This document shows, piece after piece, positions 33,071-41,902 of a stretch of 54,869 bases of DNA (the first letter of the stretch is position 1; each line of letters opens with the position of its first letter). The stretch is from Desulfovibrionaceae bacterium. Lineage in GTDB: Bacteria > Desulfobacterota > Desulfovibrionia > Desulfovibrionales > Desulfovibrionaceae. The translations under genes were made by a program, and so were the position numbers. The DNA is taken from NCBI GenBank assembly GCA_031082225.1, contig JAVHLG010000023.1:1-54869 (forward strand). Direction: 5' to 3'. Below the pieces are notes generated by a model. That model saw only the letters and a list, made by a program, of their open reading frames with translations. It had not been told where the DNA came from and did not search any database.

Positions 33071-33097
33071 AAAAACCGGAACCCCCCGCTCCAGTCA

Positions 33098-33126
33098 TTG
33101 CGGGCCACGGAAAATCACAGTATGGT
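33098..33126 (+). promoter_or_regulatory. Promoter candidate of the 33177 membrane protein
   Basis: TTGCGG (33098-33103), a 17-base spacer and TATGGT (33121-33126) are followed by GGGAG and the ATG at 33177. It lies back to back with the promoter of the partner-switch operon. Confidence 0.55.
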
Positions 33127-33176
33127 CACGCTCCCCGAGAGCATCGCGTCGGGCAAAAAAGCGCCGGGAGCGACAC

Positions 33177-33683
33177 ATGGCGGCCGACGCATCCGCTTCC
33201 CCCGAAAGGTTGACCCATCCTATGGATTATAAAGCCAAAATCATAGAACTTTTGCGCACCAAAAGGCAGGAGTTGTCTGTTTTGGCCATCTGGGTGGTGA
33301 GCCTTTTGCCCGGTCTTATCGTCTCCATCCGCAAGGGCGACCCCCTGTACGCCTCCCTGCTGGTCATGTTCATCCAGTTTCTGGCCTCGTTCGGATCCAT
33401 CACCCTGTTCGGCGTCATCGCCCAACTGGTGTGCTACAAGTACATCGAATCCGTGGAGGTCCACGACCGGATGATGGACGGCCTGTTTTACGGTTTCCAT
33501 GCCGGCATCGTGATCTGGATCCTCTACGCCTTTTTCCACATCCTCTTCGGCCGCAAGATCATCGGCGACGTCAACGAACTGGTGGCCTTTTTCGGCGTCA
33601 CCTGCATCACCAGTTGCGTCATCGGCATCCTGTGCGGGTTCGTGTTCGGCAAGTACCGCGACCGCAAAAATACCATCATCTAG
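33177..33683 (+). CDS. Four-helix inner-membrane protein of unknown function
   Basis: A 168-residue integral membrane protein. Four hydrophobic stretches are visible: SVLAIWVVSLLPGLIVSI, LLVMFIQFLASFGSITLFGV, FHAGIVIWILYAFFHILF, and VAFFGVTCITSCVIGILCGF. The termini are polar and charged. GGGAG lies seven bases before the ATG. I do not recognise the family. It is alone on the plus strand, divergent from the partner-switch operon, and a hairpin terminator follows. It may be a partner of a local regulator, but that is only positional. Confidence 0.7.
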   Translation: MAADASASPERLTHPMDYKAKIIELLRTKRQELSVLAIWVVSLLPGLIVSIRKGDPLYASLLVMFIQFLASFGSITLFGVIAQLVCYKYIESVEVHDRMMDGLFYGFHAGIVIWILYAFFHILFGRKIIGDVNELVAFFGVTCITSCVIGILCGFVFGKYRDRKNTII

Positions 33684-33729
33684 TGTTCTTGGGGGGACGT
33701 GCCCCCGGCCCGAAGGCCGTGCGCCGCAG

Positions 33730-33766
33730 TCGCCCCACCCGGCGGGGTGGTGCGGGTTTTCTTTTT
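33730..33766 (+). terminator. Rho-independent terminator after the membrane protein
   Basis: The stem CCACCC/GGGTGG around GGCG (near 33735-33750) extends with imperfect CGC pairs and is followed by GCGGGTTTTCTTTTT. It ends the 33177 transcript 50 to 80 bases past its stop. Confidence 0.6.
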
Positions 33767-33808
33767 GCGCGGCCGCAGGGGGAGTTTTGCCCCGGGCGGG
33801 GCGGGGGG

Positions 33809-35074
33809 TCAGGACGACGCAGCCTCGTCAGGCAGAAACACGGACAAGACGGCCTCCACCTGGAGGTCCACCTTGTCGACGGCCTCGGCCAGGGCCCCGG
33901 GGGGCGCGCCCAGGGCGGCGACCGCATCGGGGGACAGGGGCGGCACGTAATATTCCCCGCTCGATCCCATGCGCATGGCGTTCACCACCACGTCGGCCAC
34001 GTGGATGATGGCCGTGTCCGGGGTCCATCCCCGGCGTCCCGGCTTGTGGTGGCATCCCACGGCCAGGGCCAGACTCTCGGGGAAACGCCATTCGGTCAAC
34101 AGGGCCTGGCCCAGGGCCGCGTGATCGAACCCGAAGACCCGGACCTCGACCGGCCGCACCAGGGACTTGTCCTGTCTGGCCCGGCGCAGGGCGCGGCCGG
34201 ACAGGCCGGGCAGGTTGCGGTACATGATCAGTCGGCCCACGTCGTGCAGCAGGCCGGCCACGAAAACGCGTTCCGCGCCGTTTTGCAGTCCGGCCGCGCG
34301 ACCGGCCAGGGCCGAGGCCGCCAGGCCGCAGGCCACGCTGTGCTTCCACACGGATTTGACGTCCGTAAGCCCCGGGGGCAGGTCGCGGAACATGGAGATC
34401 ACCGAGATGCCCAGGGCCAGGGTGGTGAGCTGGCGGCTGCCCACGATGGTCACGGCCCGGGACAGGGTGTCCACCTTGGTGGGAAAGCCGTAGAAGGCGC
34501 TGTTGACCAGACGCAGGAGCCGGGCCGCCAGGCTCTGGTCCATGCCGATGACCTTGGCGGCCTCCTGGGCGGTGCTGGCGGGGTTGTTCAAGACCTCGCA
34601 GATGCGGGCGAAGACGTCGGGCAACGACACCAGGGCCGGGTCCGAGGCGATGACGTCCGCAATGGCGGGCGGGTCCGGGAGGGCCGGGTCGTCCAGGCCG
34701 GGCGGGGGGGGCGGCGGCGGGTCGGGGAAGGCGGTTTTTTTGCGCACCATGTCCCGGGCCGCCCGGGGCACGCACAGGGCCATGAGTTCGCCCAGGGCCG
34801 GATGGCGCGGCCCGGCATGGGCGAACCGGGAGCGCACGTGATCCCGGGCCGCCTCCAGGACCAGGGGGTCCAGGGGCGGCGCGGCGTCTTCCGGGGCCTC
34901 CCCCGGCGGCAGGCGGACCACCACCGAGGTCACGTGGTGCGTGTCGAAAAGCGAAAGGTGCCGGGCCGAAACCACCGTTCCCCGGGGGGCCACCAGGGCC
35001 CCGTCCGGACGCCGGACGTCCTCGGCCAGCACCATGCCTGGCGTGAGTTGCGCAACGGATATGGATCTGGACAT
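33809..35074 (-). CDS. HDOD-domain signalling protein
   Basis: A 421-residue cytoplasmic protein. Residues 1-55 (VAQLTPGMVLAEDVRRPDG...) match the small domain that precedes many HD-GYP proteins. A Pro-rich stretch (about 115-130) separates it from an HDOD domain (about 145-360) with VIGMDQSLAARLLRLVNSAF, VTIVGSRQLTTLAL and VFVAGLLHDVGRLIM. HDOD proteins usually regulate by binding, though an HD pair (HD in LLHDVG) is kept here. A strong promoter-like pair sits upstream. The target is unknown. Confidence 0.88.
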   Translation of the reverse strand: MSRSISVAQLTPGMVLAEDVRRPDGALVAPRGTVVSARHLSLFDTHHVTSVVVRLPPGEAPEDAAPPLDPLVLEAARDHVRSRFAHAGPRHPALGELMALCVPRAARDMVRKKTAFPDPPPPPPPGLDDPALPDPPAIADVIASDPALVSLPDVFARICEVLNNPASTAQEAAKVIGMDQSLAARLLRLVNSAFYGFPTKVDTLSRAVTIVGSRQLTTLALGISVISMFRDLPPGLTDVKSVWKHSVACGLAASALAGRAAGLQNGAERVFVAGLLHDVGRLIMYRNLPGLSGRALRRARQDKSLVRPVEVRVFGFDHAALGQALLTEWRFPESLALAVGCHHKPGRRGWTPDTAIIHVADVVVNAMRMGSSGEYYVPPLSPDAVAALGAPPGALAEAVDKVDLQVEAVLSVFLPDEAASS

Positions 35075-35148
35075 GGAAACCGGACGCGAAGCCTCCCGTT
35101 GTCCGGCCGGGACCGTCCCGGTCGGCCGTCTTCGCCTCCCTGAGGAGT

Positions 35149-35177
35149 GGTATGGGATGGCCTGGGCGGCCTGTCAA
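35149..35177 (-). promoter_or_regulatory. Promoter candidate of the HDOD gene
   Basis: On the minus strand TTGACA (35177-35172), a 17-base spacer and CATACC (35154-35149) precede the HDOD gene by about 75 bases. The -35 box is perfect and the -10 box keeps ATA. Confidence 0.55.
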
Positions 35178-35321
35178 GAACCTTGCGGGCAGTATAACGC
35201 GAGTCCCGGTCCTGTTCGGACCTTCGGACGGCGACGGTGAGGGCCTCTGCGGCAGGACCGGGCCAGGGACGGCCGGTCATCGCGCGTCAGTCCTTCCCCG
35301 TGGAAGGCCCGCAAGGATCGC

Positions 35322-35350
35322 TTGACAGCGGCCGGGAGTTTTTCCATCCT
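35322..35350 (+). promoter_or_regulatory. Promoter candidate of the sigma-54 activator gene
   Basis: TTGACA (35322-35327), a 17-base spacer and CATCCT (35345-35350) are found downstream of the hairpin at 35292-35307. The -35 box is perfect; the -10 box is weak. Confidence 0.4.
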
Positions 35351-35493
35351 GTCGGGTGTTCGTATCCCGCAAGGCTTTCCGGCCGTTTTCCCTTTCCTTT
35401 TCCCGCTGGCGTGCGCCGGGGCCGTCCTGAATTTCCATGCAGAGCCGTCTGCCGCGCCTCGCCGGGCGTGGCGACGGGCCGCCGGGAGGCATC

Positions 35494-36972
35494 TTGGGCA
35501 ACGTTCTCATCATCGACGACGATCACGACATCCGCGACGCCCTGACCCGGGTGGTGACGCGTCTGGGCCATGCGGCCAGGACGGCCGCCACCCTGGACGA
35601 GGGCCGCCGCATGGCCGGGGCCGGGGATGTGGACGTGGTCTTTTTGGACGTGCGCATGCCCGACGGCAACGGCCTGGACGCCATCGCGGACCTGCGCACA
35701 TCCGCCTCGGCCCCGGAGGTCATCGTCATCACCGGCTGGGGCGAGGCCGACGGCGCCGAACGGGCCATGCGCCAGGGGGCCTGGGACTACATCGAAAAGC
35801 CCCCCTCGGTGCGCACCATGACCGCGCCGCTTCTGCGGGCCATGGAATACCGCCAGGGCGGGGGGGCCATCCCGTCTGCGGCCTTTCGTTTCGACGGCAT
35901 CACCGGGAACAGCGTGCGCCGCGCCGCCTGCCTGGAACTGGCGGCCAAGGCCGCCGTGGGCGAGGTCAACGTGCTGTTGACCGGCCAGACCGGCACGGGC
36001 AAGGAACTCTTCGCCCGGGCCATCCACGCCAACTCCCCCCGCTCCGGCCAGCCCTTCGTGGTGGTGGACTGCGCCGCCCTGCCCCCGACCATCGTGGAGA
36101 GCGTGCTGTTCGGCAACGAGAAGGGGGCCTACACCGGCGCGGACAGCCGACGTGACGGCCTGATCCTCCAGGCCCACGGCGGCACCCTGTTCCTGGACGA
36201 GGTGGGGGAGTTGCCCCTGTCGGCCCAGAAGGCCTTTTTACGCGTGCTCCAGGAGCGGCGTTTCCGTCCGGTGGGGGGGCGTGAGGAAAAATCCTGCAAC
36301 TTCCGGCTGGTGGCCGCCACCAACCAGGATCTGGAGGCCATGTCCCGGCAGGGGCTGTTCCGCCAGGATCTGCTCTTCCGCATCCAGGGCATCGGCATCG
36401 ACCTGCCGCCCGTGCGCGACAACGTGGACGACGTGCGGCTTTTCGCCCGCCATTTCCTGGAACAGGCCCGACGCCGCCGGGGACTGCCGGAAAAGATCCT
36501 GTCCGAGGAATTCCTGGCCGTCCTGGACGCCTATCCCTGGCCCGGGAACATCCGCGAGGTGTGCAACACCATGGAGGGGGTCTTTGCCCTGGCCCGGGAC
36601 GACCAGGCGTTGCATCCCGTGCATCTGCCCCTGCACATCCGGGTCCATGCCGTGCGTTCCAAGGTGGAGGAGTCCGAGGCCGCCCGCCAGGGAGGAAACG
36701 GCGACCCGGCGCAGGGAAAGGGGGCCGTTTTCCGGACCGGGCCGTCGGCCATTCCCGGAGAGGCGGGGGGGCAGGCGTTCGCGAGTGCCGACGCGGCGAA
36801 GCCCCTGGCGCTTTTCAAGGATTTCCGCGACCAGCGCGAGGCCGAATACCTGCGCCTGCTGTTGGCCCGGCATGCGGGCGACATGCGCCGCATCCTGGCC
36901 GTATCCGGGCTGTCGCGCTCCCGCCTGTACGCCCTGCTCAAGAAGCACGGCCTGTCGCCGGACAGGGTATGA
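35494..36972 (+). CDS. Sigma-54-dependent response regulator (NtrC family)
   Basis: A 492-residue activator. The receiver has Asp52 (VVFLDVRMPDGNG). The AAA+ domain has Walker A GQTGTGKE, the sigma-54 contact loop GAYTGA (Tyr for Phe in GAFTGA) and Walker B GGTLFLDEVGEL, with LLFRIQGIGIDLPPVR further on. The C-terminal Fis-type helix-turn-helix is MRRILAVSGLSRSRLYALLK. A TTG start at 35494 with GGGAGG four bases upstream is preferred; ATG 35437 would add 19 residues. No kinase is adjacent, so its partner lies elsewhere. Confidence 0.9.
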   Translation: MGNVLIIDDDHDIRDALTRVVTRLGHAARTAATLDEGRRMAGAGDVDVVFLDVRMPDGNGLDAIADLRTSASAPEVIVITGWGEADGAERAMRQGAWDYIEKPPSVRTMTAPLLRAMEYRQGGGAIPSAAFRFDGITGNSVRRAACLELAAKAAVGEVNVLLTGQTGTGKELFARAIHANSPRSGQPFVVVDCAALPPTIVESVLFGNEKGAYTGADSRRDGLILQAHGGTLFLDEVGELPLSAQKAFLRVLQERRFRPVGGREEKSCNFRLVAATNQDLEAMSRQGLFRQDLLFRIQGIGIDLPPVRDNVDDVRLFARHFLEQARRRRGLPEKILSEEFLAVLDAYPWPGNIREVCNTMEGVFALARDDQALHPVHLPLHIRVHAVRSKVEESEAARQGGNGDPAQGKGAVFRTGPSAIPGEAGGQAFASADAAKPLALFKDFRDQREAEYLRLLLARHAGDMRRILAVSGLSRSRLYALLKKHGLSPDRV

Positions 36973-37061
36973 TCCGTCCGCAGTAAAGAACGACCCCGCC
37001 GCCGCCGATAGGAATACCATGACCGGTGAAATCTTTTTCCGGCATGACGGAGGAGGCGGGC

Positions 37062-37412
37062 GTGCGTTCAATCCTGGTGGCCGGAATCCTCATTGTGGGC
37101 GTGTTCGTCTATCTGGTGGCGGCCTCGCGCATGGACGCCCCGGCGGCCCAGCCTCCCGGCGTGACCAGGTATGAGGCCATGGCGGCGCGCGTCCAGTCCC
37201 TGGAGGCGGCGCGGCGAAACCTCATGGTCGCGGCCCGGCTCAAGGGGCTGGCCTCCACCCCGGCCAGGAAGTCCCATGCGGCGGGCGGCGTGCGCGGGGC
37301 CTACGCCCGGGGATATCGCGACGGATTTGACGAGGGCTACGCCACAGGCGCGTTTCTCTCGGCCTCGGCCCGCCCCAATCCCCTTTTCTTCCCCATCCCG
37401 AAGGTGCAGTAA
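37062..37412 (+). CDS. Single-pass membrane protein of unknown function
   Basis: A 116-residue protein with an N-terminal helix (SILVAGILIVGVFVYLVAA) and a periplasmic or cytoplasmic tail that ends GGVRGAYARGYRDGFDEGYA and SARPNPLFFPIPKVQ. The Gly/Tyr repeats in the tail are distinctive, but I do not recognise the family. GTG 37062 is chosen for its AGGAGG; ATG 37044 and GTG 37026 are in frame. It follows the sigma-54 activator by 89 bases. Confidence 0.6.
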   Translation: MRSILVAGILIVGVFVYLVAASRMDAPAAQPPGVTRYEAMAARVQSLEAARRNLMVAARLKGLASTPARKSHAAGGVRGAYARGYRDGFDEGYATGAFLSASARPNPLFFPIPKVQ

Positions 37413-37579
37413 GCCGCCCCTGGTCCCTGCCAGGCGGCCGGAACTCCCCGGGCGCGGGGCCGCGGCGAAAATCCGACATCACCGGGTTCATGAGAAAAAC
37501 GAGACTTTTCGGGTACCGGGCCGCGTTCCGGATTCCGGCCCCTGCCGGTGCGGGGGGGAGGGCTGGCGCGCGGGGGGTG

Positions 37580-38545
37580 TCAGGAGGCGGGGCGCTTCGC
37601 GGCGAGCTTGTCGGCCACGGCCAAAACGGCCATGACATAGAGATTGCTGTGGTTGTAGCTGTAGATGGCCGCCCGGCGTTCGTCCTCGCTCTGGCCCTGG
37701 CGCCAGCCGTGGCCGCGCAGGTAGTTGGCCACGCTGTGGATGGCGTCCGCCTCGGAGAAGAGATCAATGACGCCGTCGTTGTCGGCGTCCACCCCGAATT
37801 TCAGGGCGTTGGTGGGCATGAACTGACAGATGCCGATGGCCCCGTAGATGGAGCCCGGGATGGACAGGGGAGAGACCTTCTTGGCGGCGGCGTAGGCCAG
37901 CAGGGCCTTGAATTCGGCATAGGCCCAGTTTCCCTTGTTCAAGGCGGCCTGCGCGGCGAAGGCCGTGCGCTCGGGGGAGTTCTTCAGATTCCTGAGGCGG
38001 CCGCGCACCAGTTCAAAATCGCTGCAAAGGGCCATGCTGGCCAGCACCCCGAAGGCCTCCCGGTCCCCCAGATAGCTGCCGAGCTTGGTCTCCACCAGCA
38101 GGATGGCCGCCACCACTTCGGCCGGAACGCCGTAGGCCTTTTCCGCGGAGGCGAAAATGGCCCTGTTTTCGGCCATGTAGCGTCCGGCCTTGCTGATGGT
38201 CCAGGGATCGAGGAACCGGCGGTAGCCGCTTTTTTCCAGAGTGCGGCGGGTCACGGTCACCGGTTCGAAACGGTTCTTGACCATGGAGTCGACTTTTTTG
38301 GTCATGATGGCGGGGTCAAAGGCCACCCCGGGAGCGGCGAACAGGGCGGCGACCTCGGCCCGGTCCACCCCGTCCGCAGCGAGCCTGGCCAGAAGGGGCT
38401 CCCATACGGTCTCGGGGCCGGCCTGGCTGGCCGGGGCGACCGCCACGGACACAAGCAGGAAGGCGGCGAACAGGCCGATGGCGATCCGTCCGATCGGGGA
38501 ATCGGGGCCCCGCCGTCGGGAAGTGACGTCTGAGGTCATATTCAT
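37580..38545 (-). CDS. Lytic murein transglycosylase (MltB family)
   Basis: A 321-residue periplasmic enzyme that cleaves peptidoglycan between MurNAc and GlcNAc, leaving 1,6-anhydro ends. A signal peptide or anchor (IAIGLFAAFLLVSVAVAPA) precedes the SLT_2 domain. Glu152 in VETKLGSYLG is the predicted catalytic acid. SIYGAIGICQFMPTN and DLFSEADAIHSVANYL are typical of MltB. There is no lipobox, so it is probably soluble or signal-anchored. The start has no clear ribosome site; nearby ATG codons are possible. Confidence 0.93.
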   Translation of the reverse strand: MNMTSDVTSRRRGPDSPIGRIAIGLFAAFLLVSVAVAPASQAGPETVWEPLLARLAADGVDRAEVAALFAAPGVAFDPAIMTKKVDSMVKNRFEPVTVTRRTLEKSGYRRFLDPWTISKAGRYMAENRAIFASAEKAYGVPAEVVAAILLVETKLGSYLGDREAFGVLASMALCSDFELVRGRLRNLKNSPERTAFAAQAALNKGNWAYAEFKALLAYAAAKKVSPLSIPGSIYGAIGICQFMPTNALKFGVDADNDGVIDLFSEADAIHSVANYLRGHGWRQGQSEDERRAAIYSYNHSNLYVMAVLAVADKLAAKRPAS

Positions 38546-38557
38546 GGCGTGTGTATA

Positions 38558-38965
38558 TTACGCCTTGATGGCTGCGCTGTCCATGCCAAGACCGGGGCCA
38601 AGACCGGGGCCATGGCCTGGGTTCTCCCCGGGCGGCGTCCCGCGTTCCAAAAACGGGGCGAGCCTGCGGCGAAGGGCGCAAACGGCCTCGCGCGCCCCGG
38701 TCGGCGAACCGGCGTCGGCCCGCTCCTCCACCTGCCTGGCCAGCCCGGCCTCCTCCTCCAGTCCCAGGTTGCGCAGCACGCCCTTTACGGCATGGGCCGC
38801 ATCGGACAGGGAAACCGGGGCGTCCCCGTCCAGGGCCCGCTCCAGGTCGTCCATGGCCCGGGACAGGGCCGCCCTGCCGACGCGCAGGATCTCGCCGATC
38901 TCCGTTTCCGGAAATCCCAGGGTCCGGTGCAGATAGGCCCGGGCCTTCGCCGCGCACGCATTCAT
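38558..38965 (-). CDS. Stand-alone HPt phosphotransfer protein
   Basis: A 135-residue protein with one HPt domain: His58 in DAAHAVKGVLRNLGL is the phosphoacceptor. Helices before and after fit the four-helix bundle. The C-terminal 25 residues are Gly/Pro-rich. Its ATG overlaps the end of the hybrid kinase gene by four bases, so it is its likely partner in a multistep phosphorelay. The final receiver protein is not in the operon. Confidence 0.85.
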   Translation of the reverse strand: MNACAAKARAYLHRTLGFPETEIGEILRVGRAALSRAMDDLERALDGDAPVSLSDAAHAVKGVLRNLGLEEEAGLARQVEERADAGSPTGAREAVCALRRRLAPFLERGTPPGENPGHGPGLGPGLGMDSAAIKA

Positions 38966-41079
38966 GACGCCACGTCCTTTTTGCCTGCGGCCACGGCCGT
39001 GAGCACCGTTTCCAGATCGGGGACGCGGTAGGGTTTGGAGAAAAAATAGTCCATGCCCGCCGCGCGGCACAGTCTGGCGTCCTCTTCCATGGCCTGGGCC
39101 GTCAGGGCCGCTATGGGCGTGGCGATGCCCGCCCGGCGCAGTCTGCGTGTCGCCGTGGCCCCGTCCAGCCCCGGCATGCGCAGATCCAAAAAGAGCACGT
39201 CAAAGGGCTGTCCCGCCGAGGCCTGCTCCAGGACCGTGTCCACGGCCGTGGCGCCGTCTGCGGCAAACACGATGTCGGTCACGCCGAGCATGTTCAGGAT
39301 TTTTTCCAGAAGGAACCGGTTGTAGTCGTTGTCCTCGGCGACGAGAACCCGCAACCCGGAGAAGGCGGGGTGCGGCATGGGCGTCTGCGCTTGGCCGGTT
39401 CCCGGGGCGGCCGGGGGCAGGGTGTCGTGGGCCGCGGCGGCCGGGGCGCGCAGGGGCAGGTCGAAAAAGAACACGCTCCCCAGTCCGGGGCGGGTCTCCA
39501 GAAAGAGATCCCGCGCCCCGAGCAACGTGGCCAGACGCCTGGAGATGGACAGGCCCAGGCCCGTGCCGCCGTGCCGCCGGGTCACGGAGCCGTCGGCCTG
39601 GTAGAAGGGCTCGAAGACGTGGAGGGCCGCCTCGTCCGGGATGCCGGACCCGGTGTCCGTGACCTGGAACCGGACGTATCCCCTGTCGGGGGCGTGCCCG
39701 CAGGTCAGGGAGACATGGCCGGAATCGGTGAACTTGACGGCGTTGGACAGCAGATTGAGCAGGATCTGGCGCAGTCGGCCGGGGTCGGTCTCCAGGATCA
39801 GGGGCAGGTCGGGATCCATGCGCAGCGTCAGGGACAGCCCCTTGGCCAGGGCCTGGGGGGACATGATCTGGGCCACCTCGGTCAGCAGGCGGGTCAGGTC
39901 CACGGGGCCGGGCATGATCTCCAGACGTCCGGCCTCGATTTTCGAGATGTCCAGGATGTCGCTGACGATGGCCAGGAGGGCGTCTCCCGTGGCCTGCATG
40001 GTCTCCACGTATTCGTGCTGCTCGGGAGTCAGCGGCGTCTTGGCCAGAAGCTGGGGGATGCCGATGAGGGCGTTTAAGGGCGTCCTGATCTCGTGGCTCA
40101 TGTTGGCCAGAAACAGGCCCTTCATGCGGCTGGCCTGTTCGGCCTTGACCCTGGCCTGGACGATCTCGGAGATGTCCACGAAGGACTCGATGCTCCCCAC
40201 GGGCTCGCCCCGGGAGTCCCGCAGGGGGGCGGCTTTGCGCTGGATGGTGATCTTGCGGCCGGAGGCGGTGCGCATGCGGCACTGGTGCCTGGCGGCGGAC
40301 GGCCGGGATGGACCGGCGTCACGGGAGGCCTCCCGGCACAACAGTTCGTCCCGGGGCCGCCCCAGGGCCTGTTCCCGGGTATAGCCGGTGATGGCCGTGA
40401 ATTCGTCGTTGACCGTGGTCACCAGGCCGTCCTGGTTGACGATGCAGATGGCCGCCCCGGCGATGGTCAAGACCTGTTCCAGAAAGGCCTTTTCCCGCTC
40501 CACGGAGCGCCGGGCCTCCACCAGGGGGGTCACGTCGATGACCGAGACGATGATTCCCTCGAAGCCGTCCTTTCCGGGCTTCGGGCCGAACACGGGCTGG
40601 ATGCGGATGGCCGTGTCGGCCGCGCCCAGCCGCTGGTTGACCGTGGCCGGGGCGGTCAGGGCCCCTTTTTGAAAAAGCTCAAAAAAGGCGCTGGTCTGGC
40701 AGTCCGCCGTGTCCAGGCCGAGCATTGAAAAATCCCTGCCAAGGACCGCGTCCAGGGGCAACCCGAGAAAGTCGAGAAACCGGCGGTTGATTTCCCGCAC
40801 GATCCCCTGGGCGTCCACATAGGCGATGCGCTCGTCCAGGGCCTCCATCATGGAGGTCAGCCGGGCCAGGCGCGCGGCCGCGCTCCGGGACTCCCGGGCA
40901 TCCTGGCCGGGGGGGGCGGCGGGGGCCCTGGCGTTTACGGGGCGGGCAAGGGCGGCCGCGAAGGGGGGATGGCCCGAGGCATCGGCCGAAACAGCCTGCT
41001 GCCGGGCGTCTTCCGGGGAAGCGCAAGAGGGCTGATCCCTGCCTCGGGTCTCAGGTCGATCCTTGTCGCGCCGCTTCAT
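38962..41079 (-). CDS. Hybrid sensor histidine kinase (PAS-PAS-HisKA-HATPase-receiver)
   Basis: A 705-residue soluble hybrid kinase. After a Pro/Ala-rich N-terminal region, two PAS domains (about 75-195 and 205-310) lead to HisKA with His329 in ANMSHEIRTPLNAL. The ATPase has LLNLLSNAVKFTDSGH, VTDTGSGIPDEA and HGGTGLGLSISRRL. The receiver (about 585-700) carries Asp in VLFLDLRMPGLDG and Lys in FFSKPYR. AAGGAC precedes the ATG. Its 5' end overlaps rpe by 29 bases, and its 3' end overlaps the HPt gene, so all three are probably one transcript. Confidence 0.94.
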   Translation of the reverse strand: MKRRDKDRPETRGRDQPSCASPEDARQQAVSADASGHPPFAAALARPVNARAPAAPPGQDARESRSAAARLARLTSMMEALDERIAYVDAQGIVREINRRFLDFLGLPLDAVLGRDFSMLGLDTADCQTSAFFELFQKGALTAPATVNQRLGAADTAIRIQPVFGPKPGKDGFEGIIVSVIDVTPLVEARRSVEREKAFLEQVLTIAGAAICIVNQDGLVTTVNDEFTAITGYTREQALGRPRDELLCREASRDAGPSRPSAARHQCRMRTASGRKITIQRKAAPLRDSRGEPVGSIESFVDISEIVQARVKAEQASRMKGLFLANMSHEIRTPLNALIGIPQLLAKTPLTPEQHEYVETMQATGDALLAIVSDILDISKIEAGRLEIMPGPVDLTRLLTEVAQIMSPQALAKGLSLTLRMDPDLPLILETDPGRLRQILLNLLSNAVKFTDSGHVSLTCGHAPDRGYVRFQVTDTGSGIPDEAALHVFEPFYQADGSVTRRHGGTGLGLSISRRLATLLGARDLFLETRPGLGSVFFFDLPLRAPAAAAHDTLPPAAPGTGQAQTPMPHPAFSGLRVLVAEDNDYNRFLLEKILNMLGVTDIVFAADGATAVDTVLEQASAGQPFDVLFLDLRMPGLDGATATRRLRRAGIATPIAALTAQAMEEDARLCRAAGMDYFFSKPYRVPDLETVLTAVAAGKKDVAS

Positions 41080-41725
41080 GAAACGTCCTTAGTCGCTCCC
41101 CGTAGGGAGGATGGCCGAAGAAGGCCGATCCGGAAACCAGGATGTCGGCTCCGGCGGCCACAAGCGCGGGCGTATTGTCCGGCGTGACCCCGCCGTCCAC
41201 CTGGATGTGGGTGGACAGCCCCCGGGCGTCGATCATGGCCCGCAGGTCGCGGACCTTGTCCAGACAGAAGGGGATGAAGGACTGGCCGCCGAAACCGGGG
41301 TTGACGCTCATGATGAGCACCATGAAAAGCTGGGGCAAAAGGTATTCCACGGCCGACAGGGGCGTGGCCGGATTGAGGGCCACGGCGGGCTTGGCCCCAA
41401 GCCGGGCGATCTCGGCGCAGGCCCGCTCCAGGTGGGCCGTGGCCTCGGCGTGGACGCAGATGAGGTCGGCCCCGGCGTCGCGAAATTCGGCCAGGTAGCG
41501 TTCGGGACGGTCGATCATCAGGTGGGTGTCGAAAAACAGGCGGCTTGTCTGGCGCAGACGCTTGATGATGGGCGGGCCGAAGGTGATGTTGGGCACGAAG
41601 TGGCCGTCCATGACGTCGAGATGGGCCCAGGCCACCCCGGCGTCCTCCAGGGCGGCCAGCTCGTCTGCGAACCGCCCGAAGTCGGCGGACAAAAGCGACG
41701 GCGACAGGATGAAAGAATCGTTCAT
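41051..41725 (-). CDS. rpe: Ribulose-phosphate 3-epimerase
   Basis: This enzyme interconverts ribulose 5-phosphate and xylulose 5-phosphate in the pentose phosphate pathway. The 224-residue TIM barrel has ILSPSLLSADFGR, HLDVMDGHFVPNITFG, FFDTHLMIDRP, VNPGFGGQSF, IQVDGGV and GSAFFG, covering the metal and phosphate ligands. ATG 41725 gives the normal N-terminus; AAGGAC is a little far, and ATG 41734 is possible. It overlaps the hybrid kinase start by 29 bases, an unusual link between metabolism and signalling. Confidence 0.96.
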   Translation of the reverse strand: MNDSFILSPSLLSADFGRFADELAALEDAGVAWAHLDVMDGHFVPNITFGPPIIKRLRQTSRLFFDTHLMIDRPERYLAEFRDAGADLICVHAEATAHLERACAEIARLGAKPAVALNPATPLSAVEYLLPQLFMVLIMSVNPGFGGQSFIPFCLDKVRDLRAMIDARGLSTHIQVDGGVTPDNTPALVAAGADILVSGSAFFGHPPYGERLRTFHEAARQGST

Positions 41726-41862
41726 GATCTGCATGTCCTTACCATGTGCTCTATGCTTTTTGCGTGGGGTCCACAATCCCCCGGGGAACCGCCCCGGAGC
41801 AGCCCCGCCCGGACGCGGCGGCGACCGGGGCGTCGGCTTGTATCGGGCCGGGCGCGGCCGGA

Positions 41863-41899
41863 CGCCAGGGAAAAAACGCGCCGCCCGCCCTCCCTGGCG
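41863..41899 (-). terminator. Hairpin after the small lipoprotein gene
   Basis: CGCCAGGGA (41863-41871) and TCCCTGGCG (41891-41899) are perfect 9-bp arms with a GC-rich 19-base loop that includes six A residues (T on the minus strand). It lies just past the lipoprotein stop on the minus strand. Confidence 0.45.
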
Positions 41900-41902
41900 A
41901 CG

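Larger units (their letters stand above)
35075..35493. other. Divergent control region between the HDOD gene and the sigma-54 activator gene
   Basis: This 419-base gap holds the two opposing promoters listed separately and no convincing gene. It also has a 10-bp perfect inverted repeat, CCCGGTCCTG (35205-35214) and CAGGACCGGG (35253-35262), and a small hairpin CCTTCC-CCGT-GGAAGG (35292-35307). Either could be an operator. No clear sigma-54 box was found. Confidence 0.5.
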
